64,000 bases of DNA from an uncultured bacterium (GTDB taxonomy: Bacteria > Cyanobacteriota > Vampirovibrionia > Gastranaerophilales > Gastranaerophilaceae), in contig CASDXV010000011.1 in the NCBI GenBank assembly GCA_949285255.1, positions 48,652 to 112,651 of the forward strand, given 5' to 3'. Positions 37,643 to 45,790 of this stretch are shown here, piece by piece; the first letter of the stretch is position 1, and each line of letters opens with the position of its first letter. A program made the position numbers and the translations under genes. The notes beneath the pieces were generated by a model. It did not search any database. It was not told where the DNA came from and saw only the letters and a program-made list of their open reading frames with translations.

Positions 37643-37719
37643 TGGGGCGGGTGATGGGGTTCGAACCCACGAATATCGGAACCACAATCCGAGGCCTTAA
37701 CCACTTGGCGACACCCGCC
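37643..37719 (-). tRNA. tRNA-His (anticodon GTG), CCA encoded
   Basis: Reading the minus strand gives a full cloverleaf: acceptor GGCGGGTG paired with CACCCGCC including the extra G-1:C73 pair of tRNA-His, anticodon loop TTGTGGT, T-loop GTTCGAA(C) and an encoded CCA end. Confidence 0.95.
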
Positions 37720-37860
37720 ATAAACTTATTCAATTGTCACTTTAATATCGGAACTATAATCCCTCAGGGCCGGGTAACCACCTTTGGCGACACCCGCCAT
37801 AAATGGCGACACCCGCCATAAACTTATTTAATTGTCACTTTAATATCGGAATTAATCTCC
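37707..37860. repeat. Degenerate partial copies of tRNA-His and its 5' flank
   Basis: A 46-base unit covering the tRNA-His 5' end and its upstream flank (37707-37752) recurs almost identically at 37805-37850, one mismatch apart. Between them is a decayed tRNA half (37743-37803) with altered anticodon arm, and an 18-base piece repeated in tandem (37786-37803 and 37805-37822). A third partial start follows at 37844. None of the extra copies can fold as a full tRNA. Confidence 0.8.
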
Positions 37861-37952
37861 CGACACCAAGCCGCCACTTTTAACTAAAGTGCCATATACC
37901 CTAATATATTTCAAACAAAAACATAATTCAAGATTTTTGATATAATAAAAAA

Positions 37953-38819
37953 ATGAACAACTACACATCCACCTACAACCCTGCGCAGGTGCAAAAATAC
38001 AAAGACATTTTTAAAAACGAAAACGCAAGCTTTTCTGCACCTCAATATATGCTCTTTCAAGCCAGAGGCGAGGGTTTTATTGCTTCATTTTATCAAAGCG
38101 GCAAATTTGTAATACAGGGCAAAAACACTCAAACAATTCTTGAAAAATATTTTAACCAACCGCAGCAAACAAAACAAAACCCAAGCGACATCCCCTATCC
38201 GCACATAGGAATTGACGAATCCGGCAAGGGAGATTTCTTTGGCCCGCTTGTTGTTGCAGGGGCATATTTAACACAAGATAATGCAAAAAAACTCCAAGAG
38301 CTCGGCGTTTGCGACTCAAAAAAACTCAGCGATAAAAAAATCCTTGAACTTGAGGGCAAAATAAAAGCCCTTGCGATATATGACGTTATAGTAATCAACC
38401 CCAAAAAATACAACGAACTCTACTCAAGTTTCAAAAACCTAAACCGCCTGCTTGCTTGGGGACACTCGAGCGTGCTTGAAAATATCCTAAAAAAAACAGA
38501 CGCAAAAATCGCTATATCAGACAAATTTGCCTCAAGCGAAAGCGTTATACAATCTGCGCTTAAAGAAAAAGGCAAAAGTATAAAGTTAATTCAGCAAGCA
38601 AAAGCCGAATCAGACACCGCAGTAGCGGCAGCGTCAATACTGGCAAGGGCAGAGTTTGTGAGAAGAATTTCTAACCTGAGCGCAAATTATGAAATTAACC
38701 TGCCAAAAGGTGCATCGGGACTTGTTTTAGAGCAAGCGAAAAAATTCAGCGCCCGCTTTGGCAAAGAAGAGCTTAAAAACATCGCAAAACTACATTTTAA
38801 GACGTATGAGAGCGTATAA
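37953..38819 (+). CDS. rnhC: Ribonuclease HIII
   Basis: Cleaves the RNA strand of RNA-DNA hybrids. An N-terminal TBP-like substrate-binding domain (about 1-80) precedes the catalytic domain with IGIDESGKGDFFGPLVVAGAY, VCDSKKLSD, and AESDTAVAAASILARAEF holding the acidic residues; the GKGDFFGPLVVA form is diagnostic of HIII rather than HII. TATAAT lies 6 nt before the ATG without a ribosome site (leaderless). The 3' end overlaps the convergent phosphohexomutase by 23 bases. Confidence 0.95.
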   Translation: MNNYTSTYNPAQVQKYKDIFKNENASFSAPQYMLFQARGEGFIASFYQSGKFVIQGKNTQTILEKYFNQPQQTKQNPSDIPYPHIGIDESGKGDFFGPLVVAGAYLTQDNAKKLQELGVCDSKKLSDKKILELEGKIKALAIYDVIVINPKKYNELYSSFKNLNRLLAWGHSSVLENILKKTDAKIAISDKFASSESVIQSALKEKGKSIKLIQQAKAESDTAVAAASILARAEFVRRISNLSANYEINLPKGASGLVLEQAKKFSARFGKEELKNIAKLHFKTYESV

Positions 38820-40185
38820 AATCTTTTATTTTATCTAAAGTTTCAATACTGTCCGATTCTATATAAAACCTTAAAAGCGGCTCAGTGCCTGACGGACGCA
38901 TTAAAACCCAGCTGAGTTTTTCTTCACCCAGATAAAACTTAGCGCCGTCAATTTTTAAAACATCATAAATATGAAGTCCTGCTATATCAAACATCTGCAA
39001 GAATTTCTGCTGCAGCTCATACATTTTCTCTTTATCTTCTAATTTTACATCCACCCTGTCACAAAAAAAGTTCACACCCGCAAAGTCAAGCAGCTCTTTT
39101 CTCAGTTCGCAAAGAGGTTTTTGCAAAACGCTTACCATTTCTAAAATCAAAAGATTAGCGTAAATACCGTCTTTTTCAGGTATATGCACGCCGCATGACA
39201 AACCGCCCGAGTCCTCACCTGCTAAAATTGTATCATTTTCTCTCATTTTTTCGCTTAACCATTTAAAGCCTACAGGGGTTGTAATAGTCTCTACATCAAG
39301 CTTTTTTGCCACTACATCAACAAGAGCGCTAACGCCTGTGGTTTTTATCATTTTGCCTTTCATACCTTTATTTTCAACAAGGTATTTAAGCAAAACCGCA
39401 AGTATCTCATTTGGACTCACCCACTGTCCGCACTCATCTATTACCCCGTAGCGGTCGGCATCTCCGTCATTTGCAAACGTCAAAAAGCCGTTTTTCTTAT
39501 GGTGCATAAATTTTTCTTTAGGCTCTGGCAAAAACCCGCCAAAATTAGGGTCATAACAGTTGTTTACAACTTCATAATTTATCCCATGCCTGTTTAAAAT
39601 CTCATCAAAAGTCCCTACAGATGCGCTAAAAAGCCCATCATATATGAATTTTACGTTTGATTTTTTAATAGCGCCAAAGTCTATTAAACTTTCTATATGA
39701 GAAAAATAAACCTCTCTAAAGTCCGACTCTATTATCTTTCCGCCCTCTTGAGGCTCGGCTGTGTAGTTTTGTTCTATGTTTTGAACAATAACATCCGTTA
39801 TTCCCTTTGTTGCAGGGCCGCCGTAGTTTGGAATAAACTTCATACCCAGGTAATTTTTGGGATTATGAGAGGCGGTAAACATAACCGCACCTGCGGAATT
39901 TTTTGCAACTGTAGCAGCGTAAGCTAAAACAGGCGTCGGGCAAACACAGTTTGAGAGCATAACGCTAAAGCCTGATTTTACAAAAATTTCTGCACAAAAC
40001 CTTGCAAACTCATCTGCCATAAACCTCGGGTCATAGCCTATAAGGACGGATTTTTTATCACTGACGTTGTCTTTTAGATATTTTATTATCCCGTGTGTGA
40101 TTTTCTCTACATTTTCAAAGGTAAAATCTCCGGCTATTATGCCTCTAAAGCCGTCTGTTCCGAATTCTATTTTTTTTGTTGCCAT
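38797..40185 (-). CDS. Phosphoglucomutase/phosphomannomutase (alpha-D-phosphohexomutase)
   Basis: Interconverts hexose 1- and 6-phosphates. FGTDGFRGIIAGDFT is the N-terminal motif, MFTASHNPKNYLGMK holds the phosphoserine, TFANDGDADRYGVID the Mg-binding DGDxDR loop, LAGEDSGGLS the sugar-binding loop and RPSGTEPLLRFYIE the C-terminal phosphate loop. Substrate (glucose or mannose) is not certain; glucose-1-P would feed the nucleotidyltransferase/GalE route. Start at ATG 40185; an upstream ATG at 40200 is possible. It is divergent from pheA with only 29 bases between starts. Confidence 0.93.
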   Translation of the reverse strand: MATKKIEFGTDGFRGIIAGDFTFENVEKITHGIIKYLKDNVSDKKSVLIGYDPRFMADEFARFCAEIFVKSGFSVMLSNCVCPTPVLAYAATVAKNSAGAVMFTASHNPKNYLGMKFIPNYGGPATKGITDVIVQNIEQNYTAEPQEGGKIIESDFREVYFSHIESLIDFGAIKKSNVKFIYDGLFSASVGTFDEILNRHGINYEVVNNCYDPNFGGFLPEPKEKFMHHKKNGFLTFANDGDADRYGVIDECGQWVSPNEILAVLLKYLVENKGMKGKMIKTTGVSALVDVVAKKLDVETITTPVGFKWLSEKMRENDTILAGEDSGGLSCGVHIPEKDGIYANLLILEMVSVLQKPLCELRKELLDFAGVNFFCDRVDVKLEDKEKMYELQQKFLQMFDIAGLHIYDVLKIDGAKFYLGEEKLSWVLMRPSGTEPLLRFYIESDSIETLDKIKDFIRSHTS

Positions 40186-40214
40186 ATTAATTCCAATCAT
40201 AATAAAATATCTAT

Positions 40215-41048
40215 ATGAATAATTCTATCAAAAAAATACTTTTCCTTGGGCCAAAAGGAACATACAGTGACTTCGCCTGTGAAAAATTCAGAGAAAAACT
40301 CGACCTAAAAGCGGATTTTGAGCCTGTTTCAACCATTACAAAAATAATTGAAACAATTGATGATGATTGTACTCTTGCTGCAATTTTACCAATGGAAAAC
40401 TCTATAGAGGGCATTGTAAGACCGACACTTGACGGGATTTTCAGTACAAAAAATGATGTTAAAATTCAAGCTCAGACTCAAATTAACATCGAAAATTGCC
40501 TTATTTCATATTCAAAAAAAGAAGAAATAACCCATATAATATCCCACCCTCAGCCGCTTTCACAGTGCCAAAAGTACATAAGTGCAAACTTTGGAAAAGA
40601 CATAATCCTTGAGGGTGCTTCATCTACTGCTGCTGCAACAGCTATGTTAAAGGACAAAGGCAAGGGCTATGCCTCTATCGGAAATGAGCTTTGCGCCAAA
40701 ATGCACAATGTGCCTACAATAGAGAAAAACATAAACGATAATAAGGACAATCAAACCCGCTTTGTGCTTGTTTCAAGGGAAGATTTTAATTTTGATAAAA
40801 AAATAAGAACATCTCTTGTATTTTCAACAAAACAAGAACCCGGCGCACTTGCAAATGCTCTTGAGGTGTTTAAAAAGCACGATATTAACCTTATCTACAT
40901 TGAATCTCGCCCGTCAAAAAGGGTTTTAGGGGAGTATAATTTCTTTGTTGATTTGGATAAAGATATAGAAAATCTTAAAACAACACTTGATGAGTTAGCT
41001 GATTATACCCAGTATTACAAGATTTTAGGCAGTTATCCGGTTGTGTAG
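40215..41048 (+). CDS. pheA: Prephenate dehydratase with ACT domain
   Basis: Converts prephenate to phenylpyruvate in phenylalanine synthesis. LFLGPKGTYSDFACEKF, PMENSIEGIVRPTLDGI and the NQTRFVLVSRE segment are PDT hallmarks; the ACT domain (about 198-277) has GALANALEVFKKHDINLIYIESRPSK, where phenylalanine normally binds for feedback inhibition. No chorismate mutase domain is fused. TTGCCA-18 nt-TAAAAT-6 nt-ATG predicts a leaderless mRNA. Confidence 0.94.
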   Translation: MNNSIKKILFLGPKGTYSDFACEKFREKLDLKADFEPVSTITKIIETIDDDCTLAAILPMENSIEGIVRPTLDGIFSTKNDVKIQAQTQINIENCLISYSKKEEITHIISHPQPLSQCQKYISANFGKDIILEGASSTAAATAMLKDKGKGYASIGNELCAKMHNVPTIEKNINDNKDNQTRFVLVSREDFNFDKKIRTSLVFSTKQEPGALANALEVFKKHDINLIYIESRPSKRVLGEYNFFVDLDKDIENLKTTLDELADYTQYYKILGSYPVV

Positions 41049-41087
41049 AATTTATAACAATTGCATAACGGTTGTTATATGTCAACC

Positions 41088-41115
41088 TTGAAATCGCTTA
41101 AAACAGTGATATAAT
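41088..41115 (+). promoter_or_regulatory. ssrA promoter
   Basis: TTGAAA (41088-41093), 16-nt spacer, TATAAT (41110-41115), about 30 bases before the mature tmRNA 5' end. Confidence 0.75.
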
Positions 41116-41145
41116 CATAAATACAGAACTTTGAAATTTTAATAT

Positions 41146-41540
41146 GGGGACGTTGTGGTTTTGACAGGGTGCTTTATCAACCGTGATGCAGGCCGCGCGG
41201 ATGTTGCGCGTTACCAACAATCAAAAAAATAAACGCTAATAACGTTGTAAAAGCTGACTTTGCTCCCAGAGCAATCGCTGCATAGTTTGCGCGACAGCCA
41301 CTCTATCTTGCCAGCTTGCCGCAATTTAGGGTCAATTATGCAAGCCTTGACGTTTGTAGCTTGAGGCGCAGGCGTTTAAGTATTTAGCCTTGAGGGGTTG
41401 TCTTTCCTTATAAAAAAGACTTTGGCGCTTAATTTGGTTGAAGACATCTTTCCGATTTTGCGTTGAGATAAAAAGATTCTAAGCTTGTAGATTCGCGCTT
41501 GTTATCATTTTGGACGCGGGTTCGACTCCCGCCGTCTCCA
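41146..41540 (+). ncRNA. ssrA: Transfer-messenger RNA (one-piece tmRNA)
   Basis: Rescues stalled ribosomes and tags incomplete proteins. The ends form the tRNA-like acceptor GGGGACG/CGTCTCC, with a T-arm GGTTCGACTCCC. The tag reading frame starts at GCT 41235 and stops at TAG 41283, giving ANNVVKADFAPRAIAA. The 3' CCA is not encoded. It is a single-piece molecule with non-permuted order. Confidence 0.97.
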
Positions 41541-41879
41541 TACTTTTGAAGTTTGAGCCATACTCCGACGGAGTAGGTGAAAACGAAAAAGCATACGGAT
41601 GTGAGTCCGTGACGGCGAAACGATGAGTTTCGGCGGACAGGACGAAACTGGACAAAGGCGACGTAGAAATCTTTGATTTCACAGGAGCATAGTTCAATTT
41701 TACGGACATTATCTCCAGTAATATTTTAATAAATTGAAGTCGTTGGAGTCGAACCCGCGTAGCGGGTGAGAATCCTCCGACAAATCCGAAATCTTTGATT
41801 TCGTGATTTGACGGATGCAGTTAGCGTAAAATTTCAAGGGCAAAGCCCGTAGAAATTGAGCGTCTGCCGCCGTCTCCAT
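41529..41879. repeat. att-like direct repeat of the ssrA 3' end enclosing a mini-hairpin array
   Basis: The last bases of tmRNA, CCGCCGTCTCCAT, occur at 41529-41541 and again at 41867-41879. The 325 bases between hold no gene but many small hairpins: ACTCCG/CGGAGT (41562-41574), CCCGC/GCGGG (41754-41766), GAAATCTTTGATTTC twice (41666-41680, 41788-41802) and GGGCAAAGCCC (41838-41848). ssrA 3' ends are classic integrase targets, so this looks like an integration footprint; no integrase gene is present. From 41880 to 42016 I see nothing but a ribosome site for the next gene. Confidence 0.65.
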
Positions 41880-42016
41880 TTTTACCTGTTGTAGCATGTC
41901 ATATAATAAAAAGAGTCTTTTTAAAACCATCATTACTCAAGTAATTTTGGTGATGTGCACTTGTATTTAATTTGCTAACATATAAATATCGCATACTGGC
42001 AAATGGAGGATTTAAT

Positions 42017-43231
42017 ATGAGTGCAAAAGATGTACATGTAAAAAGTTACACACGTGATGGAGAAAAAGTAAGAGAGCATTGGCGTTCTCATCCTGATACA
42101 GGTATAGATGATGTTGTATCTTCAGCAGTTAAACAAGCAGTTTTAAGGGGTGGAGTTGAACATACCGACATATCTCTTGATTCAGTTGTTGATGTAATAC
42201 GCGATATTGCAAACAAAGGAAAAGATGCTTGGAATAAAATACCAAAACCTATAAAAGCAGTTTTAACGCAGGCTTTAATGCAGTCTGTTTTGTATAATCC
42301 ATCAAATGCTGCAAATGCAAAAGTTGTTTCCGGTGGGCAAAGATTGCGCAATGTGGCAACTAATAACGATTTATCAGCCACTAAGTTAAGAAATAGAGTA
42401 GCATTTAAAGATTACGCGCAAAAAGAAAAAAGTAATAACGAACATTACAATTTAACTGATAAAGAAATGTATATAAAAAATTCTTCTCAAGATTTAATAA
42501 AACAACATGAGCAAATAGAGAATAATTGCAAAATTAGAGACAATTTTGATAACTTGCCAAAAGATTTATTGAATTATTTTTCCACAAATAGTGATAAAGA
42601 AAAAATGAGTTTAAGATTTAAGCATTACCAGCCATTTATAGATAATAATCCTGAGCTGGCAAGAACTATTTTGTGGAATATTGGGGAATTTGCCAGATAT
42701 ACCGACAATACGTTGACCCCTTCATCAGAGCTCCTTATGGCATGTTTAAATTTTTCAAAATATGCCCCAAAAATTAAAGACAGTATAATTGTAAAAAGTT
42801 ATAAGAAAACGGGCGCATTAAGCGAATTTGTAAAAGAAAAACTGGAAAGCCAAAATATGGACCCGGAGACAACTCCCGGAATTATCCATGGGTTTCAAAG
42901 CAGAATGTCTCAAGAAATAGCAAATAGTGCAGAGGTGAAAAAATTTGCCAAAAATTATAGAAAAGCACTCATTGAAAAACAACTGATTTCAACAAGTATA
43001 ACGTTTAATTCAACTAGGGATTTATACACAGGCATCAATAATGCCGATATTTTATTTGCATATATTAATGAAGATAACGGCAATCTAATTATGTGCGTTC
43101 TTGATACGTATGATTTTAACAAGTCAGATGTGAGTTCACTTGTAAGGAATGGTTATTCAGCTCAAAATGCCGGATTGCTTGATCTATATTTTAATATATT
43201 TTTTGTAGAGATACCTCAATACAAATTATAA
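42017..43231 (+). CDS. Unknown large protein of the ssrA-linked island, toxin-like
   Basis: 404 residues from ATG 42017, which has GGAGGA 6 nt upstream. I recognise no named family. Near the N-terminus (about 5-27) lies a motif of the type V-x-x-YTRDGxxVRxHxRSHPD that I have seen at the ends of phage- and toxin-like proteins. The middle is helical (residues 140-330); the C-terminal domain (about 330-404) reads ADILFAYINEDNGNLIMCVLDTYDF and ends FVEIPQYKL, like a compact effector domain. The very AT-rich codon use and its position in the island suggest acquisition. A toxin role is inferred from architecture and from the membrane-protein neighbour. Confidence 0.6.
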   Translation: MSAKDVHVKSYTRDGEKVREHWRSHPDTGIDDVVSSAVKQAVLRGGVEHTDISLDSVVDVIRDIANKGKDAWNKIPKPIKAVLTQALMQSVLYNPSNAANAKVVSGGQRLRNVATNNDLSATKLRNRVAFKDYAQKEKSNNEHYNLTDKEMYIKNSSQDLIKQHEQIENNCKIRDNFDNLPKDLLNYFSTNSDKEKMSLRFKHYQPFIDNNPELARTILWNIGEFARYTDNTLTPSSELLMACLNFSKYAPKIKDSIIVKSYKKTGALSEFVKEKLESQNMDPETTPGIIHGFQSRMSQEIANSAEVKKFAKNYRKALIEKQLISTSITFNSTRDLYTGINNADILFAYINEDNGNLIMCVLDTYDFNKSDVSSLVRNGYSAQNAGLLDLYFNIFFVEIPQYKL

Positions 43232-43253
43232 TTTTATTATTAACAAGCCTTGC

Positions 43254-43293
43254 AGTATAGTAATTGACAAATATATTTGCCAATTACTATACT
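43254..43293. promoter_or_regulatory. 40-bp near-perfect palindrome containing a complete promoter
   Basis: Arms AGTATAGTAATTG (43254-43266) and CAATTACTATACT (43281-43293) flank a palindromic CAAATATATTTG core, with one A/C mismatch overall. On the plus strand it holds TTGACA (43264-43269), 18 nt, TATACT (43288-43293), and 7 nt later the next ATG. By symmetry the minus strand reads TTGGCA-18 nt-TATACT. It is a promoter and a likely operator at once. Confidence 0.75.
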
Positions 43294-43300
43294 AAATTAT

Positions 43301-43777
43301 ATGAAATTTAAGCTTCCTGATTGGGAAATAGTATTATTTATATTTGCAAATTTAATTTGCGCTGTAAGCTACATATTACCTGTTTTACTTATTGCAGGTT
43401 TATTTATGCTTGCGGATTTAGCAACAATACCCGGTAATAGCATTAGAGTGTTTAACTTTATTTATTTTCTTTTTACACTGGTTTATCTGTTGGGCAAAAA
43501 CTTTGTCATATGGTTTGCAATTTTTATCATCTGTAAATTTGGTTGTGAAAAATACAAATCAATAGCACAAAATTTTAAAACTCCAACAAAAATATGGGTA
43601 TTTATCTTGGCAATTACTGTTATTATTGATATCCTAACATTGCTTTACCTGAAAAATATGGCATTTGCAATTATTTTGAGTTTATCAGGTTTTACATTTG
43701 CTTATTTAACGGCATTTATATTGTTTATAATTGAAAATACAATAAAAACACTAAAAACAAAGAAAAAATCAAATTGA
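43301..43777 (+). CDS. Small polytopic membrane protein, possible immunity partner
   Basis: 158 residues with about five hydrophobic helices and a charged Lys-rich C-terminal tail. No family recognised. The ATG at 43301 follows a TATACT box by 7 nt and has no ribosome site, so the message would be leaderless and its promoter lies fully within the palindrome just upstream. Small membrane proteins right after toxin-like genes are often immunity proteins, which is the inference here; it could equally be an unrelated island gene. Confidence 0.6.
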   Translation: MKFKLPDWEIVLFIFANLICAVSYILPVLLIAGLFMLADLATIPGNSIRVFNFIYFLFTLVYLLGKNFVIWFAIFIICKFGCEKYKSIAQNFKTPTKIWVFILAITVIIDILTLLYLKNMAFAIILSLSGFTFAYLTAFILFIIENTIKTLKTKKKSN

Positions 43778-43936
43778 CGACAGGCTTTTAAATTTATCTA
43801 AAATCATAATTTAATATTACGGTAATATAAAAATAAATTGAACCGCTAAGAGCTCAAAATCTCATTTGAAAAACATTTTTTAAGATGTATAATTGCCCAT
43901 GTGATAGAGCCTTATACAACCACTCTTGGAGGCAAA

Positions 43937-44776
43937 ATGAATGAAATATGGACACTAATTGAAGCAACAGCACTCGCTGGCATTGGCGGAACAGGCCTTG
44001 GCGGAGTTATTGGAGCATTATTCAAAAAAGATTCAAAAAAAACCGTCAGTCTGCTGCTTAGCTTTGCAGGCGGAGTAATGACGGCGATTGTTTGTTTTGA
44101 CCTCATTGTAAGCGCGCTTGAAACTAAGACAAATATTTTTATAGTATCTGCAGGAATATGCTTTGGTGTACTTATTGTTTATCTTCTAAACTTTTTTATA
44201 GACAGAGCAACAAACCATGAGGTAGGTCACATCAATCAGCATCACCCCCAAACCGCTGATGACTTAGATGAAATCATTCACTCAAATCACTTAAGTGCCC
44301 ACATAGAAAAGAAAGACACTGCCTTTTCGCTCTTTGTAGCAGGACTTATTATGGCATGCGCCATTGCTCTGCACAATGTACCTGAGGGCATGACAATAGG
44401 AGCTTCCTTTGCCAATATGGACGGAGTATTGAAAGGCTCTGCTCTTGTACTTGCAATATTAATCGGTCTGCACAATATCCCTGAGGGTATGGCAATTTCC
44501 GTACCGCTTATAAATGGCGGCATAAGCAAGCGCCGCGCGGTTTTCTTAACAGCACTTACGGGTGCTCCCACTATTATAGGCGCTATTATAGGTTATCTGA
44601 TAGGCGACATTGGCGCTCTGGGTCTTGCTTTGAGCTTAAGCTTTGCCTCTGGAGCTATGTTATATGTAACTTTTGGAGAAATTCTTCCGCAGTCGATTTT
44701 GATGTATAGGAGCAAACTGCCGGCATTCTTTGTTATAATAGGCATTTTAGTAGGGCTGATTGTAATTTATATTTAA
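43937..44776 (+). CDS. ZIP-family divalent metal transporter
   Basis: Imports Zn/Fe/Mn-type ions. About eight helices; the metal-path motifs HNVPEGMTIG and GLHNIPEGMAIS are intact in the two central helices, and a His-rich loop (HINQHHPQTADDLDEIIHSNH, about 107-128) lies between helices 3 and 4. Start ATG 43937, with GGAGG close upstream, rather than GTG 43901. 279 residues is typical. It follows the island and may mark its right edge. Metal specificity unknown. Confidence 0.93.
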   Translation: MNEIWTLIEATALAGIGGTGLGGVIGALFKKDSKKTVSLLLSFAGGVMTAIVCFDLIVSALETKTNIFIVSAGICFGVLIVYLLNFFIDRATNHEVGHINQHHPQTADDLDEIIHSNHLSAHIEKKDTAFSLFVAGLIMACAIALHNVPEGMTIGASFANMDGVLKGSALVLAILIGLHNIPEGMAISVPLINGGISKRRAVFLTALTGAPTIIGAIIGYLIGDIGALGLALSLSFASGAMLYVTFGEILPQSILMYRSKLPAFFVIIGILVGLIVIYI

Positions 44777-44897
44777 AAACCATATTTATAAAGTTTATAA
44801 AATTGTAAATTTATGTAAACTATATATATATTTTATATAAATTTTTTACCTCACTTCTTTTTAATTTATATAAGCACATAAATTAAAAAGAGGAATT

Positions 44898-45710
44898 ATG
44901 AATTATAAGATTAAGAGCGGGGATACTTTATCTCAAATAGTGAAGGATAAGTATGGCGTAACAGGTAATGACATAAAAAAATACTACACAGAAATTGCCA
45001 AAATAAACAACATAGAAAACCCTAATTTAATCTACAGTGGTGACACTATTAACCTTCCGGATAATATTTTCCAAACAGAAAAAACAACTTCTACGGCTGA
45101 TGATTTCAATAATTGGCTGGACACAAATAACAATAAACTTGACAAAATAGCGGAAGAAAACAGTGGAAATGCGACAAGATATTCAGATGAAGACATTTTA
45201 AACATGTCTGCCGAAGAATTAGCCAACGCTCAACAAACCATTAGCAATTCAATTAAAAGCATTAATGAACAATTAGAAGAAGTAAACTCATCAGAATTTA
45301 CAATGTTTGAAACCAAAGGTATGATGAAAGATGGCGGCACAATAGATTCAAAAATGTACGTCGAAGCAGGGGCAAAATTTGCTCAATCAATATATGACAA
45401 CTGGGAAAAAGACTCTGAAGATGGCATAGATTACGAAGAATACTTTGAAGCCGAAAAAGCACGCATGGGCGATATGGAAATAACTTCTGAAGTTGAAAAA
45501 CTCACCCAAAAAGCTTTTGAAATGATGGATATTGATAATGACGGATTAATTGACGCCAGTGAAATCCAAGCTATATTCTCAACAATAGATATGGCCGATA
45601 ACAATCCTGATGGCAAATTTAGTTTTGAAACTTACGGAAACGCACTAACTGCAGCAGATACAATAAAAGAAAACGCACAAATATTTCACCAAAAATATCT
45701 TGAAAAGTAA
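44898..45710 (+). CDS. LysM and EF-hand protein
   Basis: N-terminal LysM domain (1-53: YKIKSGDTLSQIVKDKYG ... IYSGDTINLP) that normally binds peptidoglycan or chitin-type glycans, an acidic helical middle, and near the C-terminus an EF-hand loop MDIDNDGLIDASEI (about 210) followed by a looser second loop NNPDGKFSFETYG. No signal peptide is visible, so export by another route or a cytoplasmic role is open. AGAGGA precedes the ATG. Calcium binding is inferred from the loop. Confidence 0.82.
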   Translation: MNYKIKSGDTLSQIVKDKYGVTGNDIKKYYTEIAKINNIENPNLIYSGDTINLPDNIFQTEKTTSTADDFNNWLDTNNNKLDKIAEENSGNATRYSDEDILNMSAEELANAQQTISNSIKSINEQLEEVNSSEFTMFETKGMMKDGGTIDSKMYVEAGAKFAQSIYDNWEKDSEDGIDYEEYFEAEKARMGDMEITSEVEKLTQKAFEMMDIDNDGLIDASEIQAIFSTIDMADNNPDGKFSFETYGNALTAADTIKENAQIFHQKYLEK

Positions 45711-45790
45711 TATTTATAGTATATCAACAACCATATAAATCCTTTACATTGTTCCATTTGTGATACAATACTATTAAAAAAGGAGTGAAC

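Noticed and set aside
37597..37821. Plus-strand ORF over tRNA-His
   Set aside because: It is the classic false translation across a tRNA and its decayed copies; no ribosome site.
41479..41933. Two minus-strand ORFs after ssrA
   Set aside because: They cross the tmRNA end and the hairpin array; composition follows the hairpins, not codon use.
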